From Haemophilus parainfluenzae (GTDB taxonomy: Bacteria > Pseudomonadota > Gammaproteobacteria > Enterobacterales > Pasteurellaceae), in contig JAGZRY010000140.1 of assembly GCA_018381425.1 (NCBI GenBank), positions 1 through 5,034 on the forward strand: 5,034 nucleotides of DNA, given 5' to 3'. Below are positions 1-5,034 of this stretch, in pieces. The notes beneath the pieces are model-generated. The model did not search any database. It had not been told where the DNA came from and was given only the letters and a program-made list of their open reading frames with translations. Made by a program: the position numbers and the translations under genes. How positions within the stretch are numbered: the stretch's first letter is position 1; each line of letters opens with the position of its first letter.

Positions 1-235
1 AGATCGAAATATTAAAAATTTAGTGGAACATCTTGAACGTTTATATGAAAAACCAGTCAAATTGTCGATTTTTGTTGAAGATTCCGATGTTTTAACACCG
101 ATGGATTACCGTAAAAAAGTTTATCAGGAGTTGCGTGAACAGGCACGTACAGATTTACAGCAAGATAAAAAACTGCTTTTATTACAAAAAGAGTTTGATG
201 CGAAGTTGGATGTCGAAAGCATTCGACCAGTCTAA
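1..235 (+). CDS. dnaX: DNA polymerase III subunit tau (DnaX), C-terminal end, partial at the left edge
   Basis: This is the 3' end of dnaX: 77 codons are visible (frame starts at base 2), stop TAA at 233-235. The reading frame is open through the left edge, so the GTG at 23 is an internal valine codon and not a start. The protein ends DVESIRPV, and just before that reads LTPMDYRKKVYQELREQA. This matches the end of E. coli tau as I remember it (TPLEWRQAIYEEKLAQA, then DEESIRPI). In E. coli this last domain is present only in full-length tau, not in the frameshifted gamma form, and it binds the polymerase alpha subunit, tying the clamp loader to the core polymerase in the replisome. The AAA+ domains and any frameshift signal lie outside the window. 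The next gene follows after 40 bp with no terminator between, so read-through is possible. Confidence 0.9.
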   Translation, partial: DRNIKNLVEHLERLYEKPVKLSIFVEDSDVLTPMDYRKKVYQELREQARTDLQQDKKLLLLQKEFDAKLDVESIRPV

Positions 236-275
236 AACTTATTTCTCTAAATTTTAACTTTATAAAGGAAAGAAT

Positions 276-1124
276 ATGGCGTTTAGCTCTCTTTTTACTC
301 TTATTGATGACATTGCATCGATTCTTGATGATGTCGCCTTGATGACCAAAATGGCAGCCAAGAAAACCGTTGGCGTGGTAGGTGATGATTTAGCCTTAAA
401 TGCTAATCAGGTAACAGGGGCATCTTCCGATCGTGAATTACCCATTGTCTGGGCTGTCACCAAAGGATCGTTAGTCAATAAAGTCATTTTAATTCCAATT
501 GCTTTACTGCTTTCTGCGTTTTTACCTTGGTTAATTGTGCCACTTCTGATGATTGGTGGGGCATATTTGTGTTTTGAAGGTGTAGAGAAAATTCTACATA
601 AATTTATTGCTCATGAAGAGCACGAAGAAAAAACAACCTTTAATGAAGCCGCTAAAATTAAAGGGGCAATTCGTACCGATTTTATTCTTTCCGCTGAAAT
701 TATCATTATTGCATTGGGCGAATTAACCGAAGCGAGCTTGCTGACTCGCATTATTTCCCTTTCGGTAGTGGGTATCGGGATTACTATTTTTGTTTATGGC
801 TTGGTCGCATTGATTGTTAGAGCAGATGATTTTGGTTTATACCTTATCAAAAAAGGTGGCGTAGCGAAGTCAATCGGGAATGCAATTTTAGTGATTATGC
901 CTAAATTTATGCGTTCACTTAGTTTTATCGGCACGCTCGCAATGTTCTTAGTAGGTGGTGGTATTTTCGTACATAATGTGGGTTTCATTCATCATTTGCT
1001 CGCTGATTATCAATTAGCCTATGGTTTATTAGGTAATGTGGCGACGTTAGTTGTGGGTGTGATTGTTGGGGCGATTGCTTGTGCGATTGTATTACCTGCG
1101 ATGAAATTATTTGGTAAACACTAA
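276..1124 (+). CDS. yedI: DUF808 family inner-membrane protein, YedI-like
   Basis: A 282-residue polytopic membrane protein of the DUF808 (YedI) family, whose molecular function is not established. Family hallmarks are visible: an N-terminal LIDDIASILDDVA segment (about 9-21), GDDLALNANQVTG (36-48), RELPIVWAVTKGSLVNK (53-69), GGAYLCFEGVEKI (94-106), a conserved stretch with IKGAIRTDF (128-136), and RADDFGLYL (182-190). Likely membrane segments lie near 68-103 (probably two), 137-149, 155-180, 215-234 and 249-275. An acidic and histidine-containing stretch (HEEHEEK, 113-119) sits in a loop. E. coli YedI is about 305 residues, so this copy is slightly shorter, apparently in the loop before the last helix. 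The start is supported by a good Shine-Dalgarno, AAGGA at 265-269, six bases before ATG. It follows dnaX in the same direction and ends 16 bp before a strong hairpin terminator. Family assignment is firm; any role is not. Confidence 0.88.
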   Translation: MAFSSLFTLIDDIASILDDVALMTKMAAKKTVGVVGDDLALNANQVTGASSDRELPIVWAVTKGSLVNKVILIPIALLLSAFLPWLIVPLLMIGGAYLCFEGVEKILHKFIAHEEHEEKTTFNEAAKIKGAIRTDFILSAEIIIIALGELTEASLLTRIISLSVVGIGITIFVYGLVALIVRADDFGLYLIKKGGVAKSIGNAILVIMPKFMRSLSFIGTLAMFLVGGGIFVHNVGFIHHLLADYQLAYGLLGNVATLVVGVIVGAIACAIVLPAMKLFGKH

Positions 1125-1140
1125 AAACGAGATAAAAAAT

Positions 1141-1177
1141 AACCGCACTTTGATGTTTTCAAGGTGCGGTTTTTTTT
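1141..1177. terminator. Bidirectional intrinsic terminator formed by an inverted uptake-signal pair
   Basis: A 13-bp stem pairs 1141-1153 with 1159-1171 around the five-base loop TGTTT; one pair (T1149 with G1163) is a wobble. On the + strand it runs into a T tract ending at 1177, which fits termination after the DUF808 gene. On the minus strand the A-rich run at 1132-1140 reads as a T-rich tail, so it can also end the proA transcript, which stops at 1192. The left arm holds a perfect minus-strand uptake signal (1142-1150); the right arm holds a one-mismatch copy, AGGTGCGGT (1162-1170). Paired uptake signals acting as terminators are well known in Haemophilus. Confidence 0.9.
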
Positions 1178-1191
1178 ATAGACAAAACAGA

Positions 1192-2445
1192 TTATTTACG
1201 GGACGTGTAATCGCCGACACAAACCCATTTATAACTGGTTAAGGCTTCTAATCCCATTGGGCCACGAGCGTGAAGTTTTTGGGTACTTACCGCCACTTCA
1301 GCACCTAAACCAAATTGTCCGCCATCGGTAAATCGAGTACTTGCATTCACATACACGGCTGCTGCATCCACTTGATTGATAAATTGTGTGGCTAGTCGTT
1401 GATTTTCCGTCAAGATACTTTCCGAATGTTGTGTGCCATATTCACGGATGTGAGAAATCGCCGTATCCATATCTTCAACCACCACAACATTGAGATCCAA
1501 TGAGCCCCATTCTTGGCGTAGCGCTTGTTCAGTCACTTCTTGCACATCGACATTGGCAGCTTGAAGAATCGAAAGTGCGGTCGATTTTGCATGGAATTTC
1601 ACTTTTTTCTCGGCTAAATATTTCGCGAGTTTTGGTAGGAAGGTTTCTGCAATCGAGCGTTGAACTAAAAGCGTTTCCAACGTATTACATGTGCTCGGAC
1701 GCTGGCATTTTGCATTAGCAATCACCGCAAGGGCTTTTTCTTGGTCAGCGCTTTCTTCCACAAAAAGATGGCAAACACCCACACCACCAACAATCACCGG
1801 AATAGTGGAATGTTGTTTACAAAGCTCATGTAAGCCAGCACCACCACGAGGAATAATCATATCCACATAGCGATCCAATTTAAGCAGTTGCATCACAAGT
1901 TCACGGTTCGGATCGGTAATCGCTTGGACTGCATGGCGTGGTAATCCCGCTTGTTCAAGGGCATTTTGTACCACTTCTACTAAAATTTGGTTGGAATGTT
2001 GTGTTTCCTTTCCACCACGTAAAATAACGGCATTACCGGTTTTTAAGCAAAGGCTTGCCACATCAATGGTGACATTGGGACGAGCTTCGTAAATGGTACC
2101 AATCACGCCAAGCGGTGTACGAACTCGCTCGATTTTTAATCCGCTATCTAAGGTGCCCCCATCAATAATTTTCCCCACTGGATCGGCGAGCGAAATCACA
2201 TGGCGCACATCATTTGCAATGCCTTTTAGGCGATCTTTGGTTAATAAGAGGCGGTCAATTAAGGCTTCAGATAAACCATTTTGTTTCGCGATTTCAATAT
2301 CTTTTTGGTTTGCGGCTAGAATACGATCTGCTTGTTGCTCTAATTGCTCTGCAATAATACTGAGCGCATGATTTTTTTCAGTGGTGTTTAACTGCGCTAA
2401 AATAAAGGCTGCATCTTTAGCCTGTTTGCCCATTTGTTCTAACAT
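1192..2445 (-). CDS. proA: Gamma-glutamyl phosphate reductase (glutamate-5-semialdehyde dehydrogenase), ProA
   Basis: ProA catalyses the second step of proline synthesis in the cytoplasm: NADPH-dependent reduction of gamma-glutamyl 5-phosphate to glutamate-5-semialdehyde, which cyclises to pyrroline-5-carboxylate. The 417-residue length equals that of E. coli ProA. Recognisable motifs are [16 protein letters not shown] (111-126), the cofactor-region stretch [13 protein letters not shown] (135-147), IIPRGGAGL (197-205), and [13 protein letters not shown] (248-260), whose Cys253 aligns with the catalytic thiol of this aldehyde-dehydrogenase-superfamily enzyme. The C-terminal part carries the strongly conserved [25 protein letters not shown] block. 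The start is supported by AAGGAA (2451-2456 on the complement), five bases upstream, and by family length. It lies 15 bp after the YicG-type gene on the same strand, so the two are probably co-transcribed. The usual partner proB is not in the window. A second cysteine at 247, where E. coli has threonine, is a small oddity. A perfect uptake signal lies inside the gene. Confidence 0.97.
   Translation of the reverse strand: MLEQMGKQAKDAAFILAQLNTTEKNHALSIIAEQLEQQADRILAANQKDIEIAKQNGLSEALIDRLLLTKDRLKGIANDVRHVISLADPVGKIIDGGTLDSGLKIERVRTPLGVIGTIYEARPNVTIDVASLCLKTGNAVILRGGKETQHSNQILVEVVQNALEQAGLPRHAVQAITDPNRELVMQLLKLDRYVDMIIPRGGAGLHELCKQHSTIPVIVGGVGVCHLFVEESADQEKALAVIANAKCQRPSTCNTLETLLVQRSIAETFLPKLAKYLAEKKVKFHAKSTALSILQAANVDVQEVTEQALRQEWGSLDLNVVVVEDMDTAISHIREYGTQHSESILTENQRLATQFINQVDAAAVYVNASTRFTDGGQFGLGAEVAVSTQKLHARGPMGLEALTSYKWVCVGDYTSRK
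1573..1581 (+). repeat. DNA uptake signal sequence inside proA
   Basis: A perfect AAGTGCGGT, followed by CGATTTT, which fits the AT-rich flank of the extended Haemophilus uptake consensus. It lies antisense to proA and is read there as Ser-Thr-Ala-Leu-Ser codons. Such sites are recognised in DNA uptake during natural competence. Confidence 0.9.
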
Positions 2446-2450
2446 AATTA

Positions 2451-2456
2451 TTCCTT
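2451..2456 (-). promoter_or_regulatory. Shine-Dalgarno of proA in the yicG-proA junction
   Basis: AAGGAA on the minus strand fills much of the 15-bp gap between the yicG stop (2461-2463 complement) and the proA ATG (2443-2445 complement). It fixes the proA start and leaves no room for a promoter in the gap, which supports one transcript for both genes. Confidence 0.75.
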
Positions 2457-2460
2457 TTAA

Positions 2461-3120
2461 TTATTTCGTTTTCTTCGGTAATTTATCATTTGTTTCTTCT
2501 TGCTCTTGGAAATCGAAAACGGGTAGTCCCCAACCAAATCTAACAGCAAGTAAACGCAGTGCAAAACCGCTGAATAACGTGAGTAAAATTGAAAGCGTGT
2601 GTTCTAATTGAATGTATTGGAATGCCATATACATAGCAGCAGAGAAGAATGATACACTGGCGTAAAGTTCTTTTTGGAATACAAGGGGAATACGGTTACA
2701 AAGTAAATCACGCAACACACCACCAAATGCACCCGTTACTGTTGCCGCAATGGATGTCACGGTAAAACCATAGCCCATATCAATGGCAATTTGCGCACCG
2801 ATAATGGAATATACGATTAATCCTAAAGCATCTAATACCAAGAAAATGGTGCGGAAGTAGCGCATAAAATGTTTGATGAAAGGTGCGATAAAAACGGTTA
2901 ATACTGCCGCACCAGCTACCATGATGAAATATTCAGGATGTTTAACCCAGCCAACAGGGTAGTGCCCTAATAATACATCGCGTACTGTACCACCGCCAAT
3001 CGCCGTCACGCAGGCGATAATAATTACCCCGAAAATATCCATTTTTTCTCGTCCAGCGGCTAATGCGCCGGTAATTCCTTCGGCGGTAATTCCAATAATA
3101 TAAAGTACGCTTAATAGCAT
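2461..3120 (-). CDS. yicG: UPF0126/TRIC-like membrane protein, YicG type (putative glycine transporter or cation channel)
   Basis: A 219-residue inner-membrane protein with the two tandem domains of Pfam PF03458. Family knowledge gives two views: structural kinship to trimeric TRIC cation channels, and mutant phenotypes pointing to glycine uptake for some bacterial members; the substrate here is unknown. The duplicated signature is visible as [11 protein letters not shown] (42-52) and GGVLRDLL (133-140), each followed by a helix break and a further membrane segment. About seven membrane segments are expected. It resembles E. coli YicG more than Yad[19 protein letters not shown] near the N-terminus, [29 protein letters not shown] and GLPVF near the end all have close YicG counterparts. 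The charged tail after 203 ([15 protein letters not shown]) is longer than I recall for YicG (about 205 residues). The start matches the YicG N-terminus; its Shine-Dalgarno AGGA (3131-3134 complement) is ten bases away, slightly far. proA follows after 15 bp. Confidence 0.9.
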   Translation of the reverse strand: MLLSVLYIIGITAEGITGALAAGREKMDIFGVIIIACVTAIGGGTVRDVLLGHYPVGWVKHPEYFIMVAGAAVLTVFIAPFIKHFMRYFRTIFLVLDALGLIVYSIIGAQIAIDMGYGFTVTSIAATVTGAFGGVLRDLLCNRIPLVFQKELYASVSFFSAAMYMAFQYIQLEHTLSILLTLFSGFALRLLAVRFGWGLPVFDFQEQEETNDKLPKKTK

Positions 3121-3135
3121 TTTTTGTGGTTCCTA

Positions 3136-3144
3136 AAGTGCGGT
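3136..3144 (+). repeat. DNA uptake signal sequence in the divergent intergenic region
   Basis: A perfect AAGTGCGGT followed by TATCATTTTGC, an AT-rich flank consistent with the extended uptake consensus. On the minus strand it lies in the presumed yicG leader, one base upstream of the AGGA Shine-Dalgarno. Confidence 0.9.
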
Positions 3145-3157
3145 TATCATTTTGCTT

Positions 3158-3163
3158 ATTTTA
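3158..3163 (-). promoter_or_regulatory. Weak candidate -10 element for the yicG-proA unit
   Basis: On the minus strand this reads TAAAAT, a five-of-six match to TATAAT, 37 bases upstream of the yicG start. No convincing -35 element lies 16-18 bases upstream of it, so it is offered only as the best-looking site. Some promoter is expected here because yicG heads a minus-strand unit and the upstream neighbour diverges. Confidence 0.25.
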
Positions 3164-3194
3164 AAAGGGAATGAGGCAAAATGCACGAAAGCCA

Positions 3195-3223
3195 TTAAAA
3201 AAAGCCGTAAATTTTGGCATAAT
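3195..3223 (+). promoter_or_regulatory. Candidate extended -10 sigma-70 promoter for the two + strand membrane-protein genes
   Basis: TTAAAA (3195-3200, four of six to TTGACA) is separated by exactly 17 bases from CATAAT (3218-3223, five of six to TATAAT). The -10 box is preceded by TGG, an extended -10 motif. Transcription would start near 3230 and leave a leader of about 20-25 bases before the ATG at 3253. It is the clearest promoter-like sequence in the 132-bp gap between the divergent genes. Confidence 0.55.
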
Positions 3224-3252
3224 GACGTCTTCTTTTTCTAATCGAGAATTTT

Positions 3253-4053
3253 ATGTCAGAAGAACAATCCAAACCCTTGGCAGCATTTCTTGCACTATTA
3301 CCAATTGGGTTGCTATTAATGATCGAGTTTCTTGTAGAAACTTTGCAACTTGCTGAAAAACTGATTCCCCATTTAGCCTTTGGTGTGCTGATTGCCCAAT
3401 TGCTTTGTTTAGTTGCCTTTATTAAAGGGGAAATTTGTCCAGGGCAGCGCGGACGTTTAATTAAAGCAAATGTCTGTTTTGCGCTTTATTGGTTCGTTTG
3501 GCTAGGGATGAGCTTAGCCTCACCACATCATTACGTGATGACTGATATTGTCAGTTTATGCGGATTATCTGCCGTATATGCAGTGTGGAAACAACCTAAA
3601 GATGAAGTCGCTCGCCGTGGTTTTCTCTTAATGGCATCTTTGGTGAGTGGATTTGGTGTCATTGCCTATTTGATGATTTTCTTTGGCAATCCAACACCGA
3701 ATTTCGTGCAGTATAATCCATTTGCACAAGCGGTGATGGGCGTCTTGTTGGCAAATTTATGCTTGTCAGTTTCTCGTAATCGTTTACAAGGTTTTATTGC
3801 ATTACTGCCGTTATTGATGATTTTACTGCTTGCGATTAATGCATTGGCAGTACTGATTTTTATTATTTATCAAGGCACAAGTGCGGTCGTTTTTTCGAAT
3901 GTTTTCGCATACGGCATTTATTTTCTGCTTCATTTAGTGATAGCGGGTGTATTACTCTTACACAGTGTAAATAAATGGAAACTCAGCTATAACAGCTTAC
4001 TCATTTTGTTCTTTATGGCGGCGAGTTTGCCAGTCTGGGCGATGTTTATTTAA
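3253..4053 (+). CDS. Uncharacterised polytopic membrane protein
   Basis: I do not recognise a family for this 266-residue protein. It is strongly hydrophobic, with likely membrane segments near 8-29, 37-57, 71-90, 95-111, 122-144, 155-173, 178-206, 211-237 and 248-265, so about eight or nine helices. Loops are short; basic patches (RGR at 66-68, RR at 121-122, SRNR at 174-177) might mark the cytoplasmic side. There is no signal-peptide cleavage site, no soluble domain and no obvious catalytic motif. The start is ATG 3253 with a weak GAGA Shine-Dalgarno (3244-3247) and a good promoter candidate upstream. Its TAA stop overlaps the ATG of the following EamA transporter by one base, which suggests translational coupling and a shared role, possibly export or membrane homeostasis; this is inference. 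It contains a perfect uptake signal near codon 210. It could be a Pasteurellaceae-restricted family. Confidence 0.8.
   Translation: MSEEQSKPLAAFLALLPIGLLLMIEFLVETLQLAEKLIPHLAFGVLIAQLLCLVAFIKGEICPGQRGRLIKANVCFALYWFVWLGMSLASPHHYVMTDIVSLCGLSAVYAVWKQPKDEVARRGFLLMASLVSGFGVIAYLMIFFGNPTPNFVQYNPFAQAVMGVLLANLCLSVSRNRLQGFIALLPLLMILLLAINALAVLIFIIYQGTSAVVFSNVFAYGIYFLLHLVIAGVLLLHSVNKWKLSYNSLLILFFMAASLPVWAMFI
3879..3887 (+). repeat. DNA uptake signal sequence inside the uncharacterised membrane protein gene
   Basis: A perfect AAGTGCGGT followed by CGTTTTTT, a very good match to the AT-rich flank of the extended uptake consensus. It is read in frame as part of Thr-Ser-Ala-Val-Val-Phe, in the short loop entering the eighth predicted helix. 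Confidence 0.92.
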
Positions 4054-4931
4054 TGGACAAAATAAAATCTTACGCCGCCCCGATGCTAGTCGCGGGCTGC
4101 GTACTATTCGGTTTAGGAAGCCTGATTGTGAAATTTGTGCCAGTGGGTGGTTATGCCATTGCATTTTGGCGCTTGCTCATTGCTTCTTTTATTTTTTGGT
4201 TTGTAATGAAATTAAAAAGACAGCGTTTTCCTAAAAGCCGTAAAGCGATCATGTATACCGTATTATCTGGTATCTTTTTAGCCTTTGATTTATCTTTTTG
4301 GCATGAAAGTGTATATGCAGTGGGGCCAGGCATTTCAACCTTGTTGAATAGCTTACAGATTTTCTTCTTGGCGGCAATTGGGTATTTATTCTTTGGCGAA
4401 CGTCAAAGCAAACTACAAATGTTAAGTCTATTTTTAGCGGTTGTGGGTGTTGTCTTAATCACTGGGGAAGAACTACAACATAATTTTGAAGGGATGTACG
4501 GCATCATCATTGGGCTCATTTCTGCAGGCATGCTTGCGGCTTCAATGATTATGATTAAAAAGGTGCACGAAGAAGAACCCACAGCTTTATTTCCATTAAT
4601 GTTTATTCTGAGCGTGAGTGGTGCTTTGGTCTTAATTATTCCTTCGCTTATTTTTAATTACGATAACCTTTATCCAACCACATTTACCGATTGGGGACTG
4701 GTATTTATTTATGGTACGGTGATGCAATGCTTAGCGTGGGGAATGATTGCTTATAGCATTCCTTACTTATCCTTAGGTTTAACCGGTTTATTGCTTCTTT
4801 CTGAACCAGTGGTGGCGCTCATCATTGATTATTTTGGCTTGGATAAGCCCATCAATCATTGGCAATGGGTGGGGGCTGTGCTGACATTAGTCGCAATTTA
4901 TCTTGGCTCTCAAAAAAGCAAAACGTCATAA
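4053..4931 (+). CDS. EamA-domain drug/metabolite transporter (DMT superfamily permease)
   Basis: A 292-residue inner-membrane permease of typical EamA length, with two EamA repeats and about ten helices: near 7-27, 31-52, 66-84, 93-112, 119-137, 146-168, 176-198, 212-231, 235-257 and 267-286. Hallmarks are the short loop FFGERQSK (113-120) after helix four in the first repeat, and its counterpart in the second, LLLLSEPVVALIIDY (246-260), followed by HWQWVGAVLTLVAIYLG (269-285). The N-terminal stretch LFGLGSLIVKFVPVGGYAIAFWR (18-40) is the usual first-repeat entrance. DMT proteins export or import amino acids, metabolites or drugs; the substrate cannot be read from sequence. The ATG shares its A with the preceding gene's TAA stop (TAATG), and no clear Shine-Dalgarno precedes it, so translation probably depends on ribosomes finishing the upstream gene. 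The basic tail SQKSKTS would be cytoplasmic. Confidence 0.9.
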   Translation: MDKIKSYAAPMLVAGCVLFGLGSLIVKFVPVGGYAIAFWRLLIASFIFWFVMKLKRQRFPKSRKAIMYTVLSGIFLAFDLSFWHESVYAVGPGISTLLNSLQIFFLAAIGYLFFGERQSKLQMLSLFLAVVGVVLITGEELQHNFEGMYGIIIGLISAGMLAASMIMIKKVHEEEPTALFPLMFILSVSGALVLIIPSLIFNYDNLYPTTFTDWGLVFIYGTVMQCLAWGMIAYSIPYLSLGLTGLLLLSEPVVALIIDYFGLDKPINHWQWVGAVLTLVAIYLGSQKSKTS

Positions 4932-4938
4932 AAATAAA

Positions 4939-4965
4939 AAAGTGCGGTAAATTTCACCGCACTTT
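4939..4965 (-). terminator. Uptake-signal hairpin, intrinsic terminator mainly for the minus strand
   Basis: A perfect 10-bp stem, AAAGTGCGGT (4939-4948) with ACCGCACTTT (4956-4965), encloses a seven-base loop. It consists of two perfect uptake signals in opposite orientation (4940-4948 + and 4956-4964 -). The A-rich run 4931-4941 gives a strong T tail on the minus strand, so it should end the gene entering from the right edge. The + strand tail (GTCTTC) is poor in T, so termination after the EamA gene would be weaker. Confidence 0.82.
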
Positions 4966-4983
4966 GTCTTCACATTAAACCAA

Positions 4984-5034
4984 TTACTCAGCTGCTTTCT
5001 TTTTCAAGTATTGATAGAGCTCGTCTTTAATCCG
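4984..5034 (-). CDS. C-terminal end of an unidentified minus-strand gene, partial at the right edge
   Basis: On the minus strand the frame is open from the right edge to a TAA stop (4984-4986 complement), encoding RIKDELYQYLKKKAAE. Sixteen residues are too few to name a family. The lysine-rich, helix-like end suggests a soluble protein. Support for a real gene comes from the uptake-signal hairpin 19 bp beyond the stop, whose T tail faces this strand, and from the absence of any other gene that this terminator would serve. Chance openness of such a short frame cannot be excluded. Confidence 0.55.
   Translation of the reverse strand, partial: RIKDELYQYLKKKAAE

Noticed and set aside
23..235. 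A complete 70-residue gene starting at GTG 23
   Set aside because: The frame stays open to the left edge and the residues match the C-terminal domain of DnaX, so the GTG is an internal codon.
794..988. Minus-strand open frame of 64 codons inside the DUF808 gene
   Set aside because: It lies wholly antisense to a clearly conserved gene and its translation looks like no known protein; it is a shadow frame.
1500..2611. Three + strand open frames (1500-1718, 2093-2371, 2381-2611) opposite proA and yicG
   Set aside because: All are antisense to well-conserved coding sequence, with low-complexity translations and no credible start context.
3224..3229. GACGTC palindrome just after the candidate -10 box, as a possible operator
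   Set aside because: Six bases of symmetry is too short and common to support an operator without a recognisable regulator site.
3171..3356. A 61-codon + strand frame starting in the divergent intergenic region
   Set aside because: It overlaps the first 100 bases of the membrane protein gene in another frame, its start precedes the likely promoter -10 box, and it has no protein-like features.
4151..4333. Minus-strand open frame of 60 codons inside the EamA gene
   Set aside because: Antisense shadow of a conserved transporter, with no ribosome binding site or independent support.
1141..4965. Inverted uptake-signal hairpins as possible transposon ends or an attachment-site pair
   Set aside because: Each hairpin is explained by paired uptake signals with T tails; there is no transposase, target duplication or integrase in the window.

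Overview
This window looks like ordinary chromosome from a Haemophilus-type member of the Pasteurellaceae. The main evidence is six exact copies of the Haemophilus DNA uptake signal AAGTGCGGT (or its complement ACCGCACTT) in about 5 kb, AT-rich intergenic DNA, and proteins that closely resemble enterobacterial DnaX, YedI, YicG and ProA. I see no phage, insertion sequence, CRISPR array, toxin system, tRNA or rRNA, and no broken gene.

Layout: the left edge holds the last 77 codons of dnaX (tau subunit of DNA polymerase III) on the + strand. A DUF808/YedI-type membrane protein follows on the same strand. It ends at a strong hairpin built from an inverted uptake-signal pair, which can terminate transcription in both directions. 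Converging on it from the right is a two-gene minus-strand unit: a YicG-type UPF0126/TRIC-like membrane protein, then proA (gamma-glutamyl phosphate reductase, proline synthesis), only 15 bp apart. A 132-bp divergent intergenic region follows, with a good candidate sigma-70 promoter facing right. That promoter would drive two + strand membrane-protein genes: an unrecognised polytopic protein of 266 residues and a ten-helix EamA/DMT transporter, joined by a one-base TAATG overlap. A second uptake-signal hairpin follows, then the last 16 codons of an unidentified minus-strand gene at the right edge.

How the genes relate: the yicG-proA pair puts a candidate small-solute (possibly glycine or cation) membrane protein upstream of a proline biosynthesis enzyme, and the overlapping pair to the right suggests a shared transport or envelope role. 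Both links are inferred from gene arrangement only. The best candidate for undescribed biology is the unrecognised membrane protein coupled to the DMT transporter. The rest is well-known families in a locally distinctive order.
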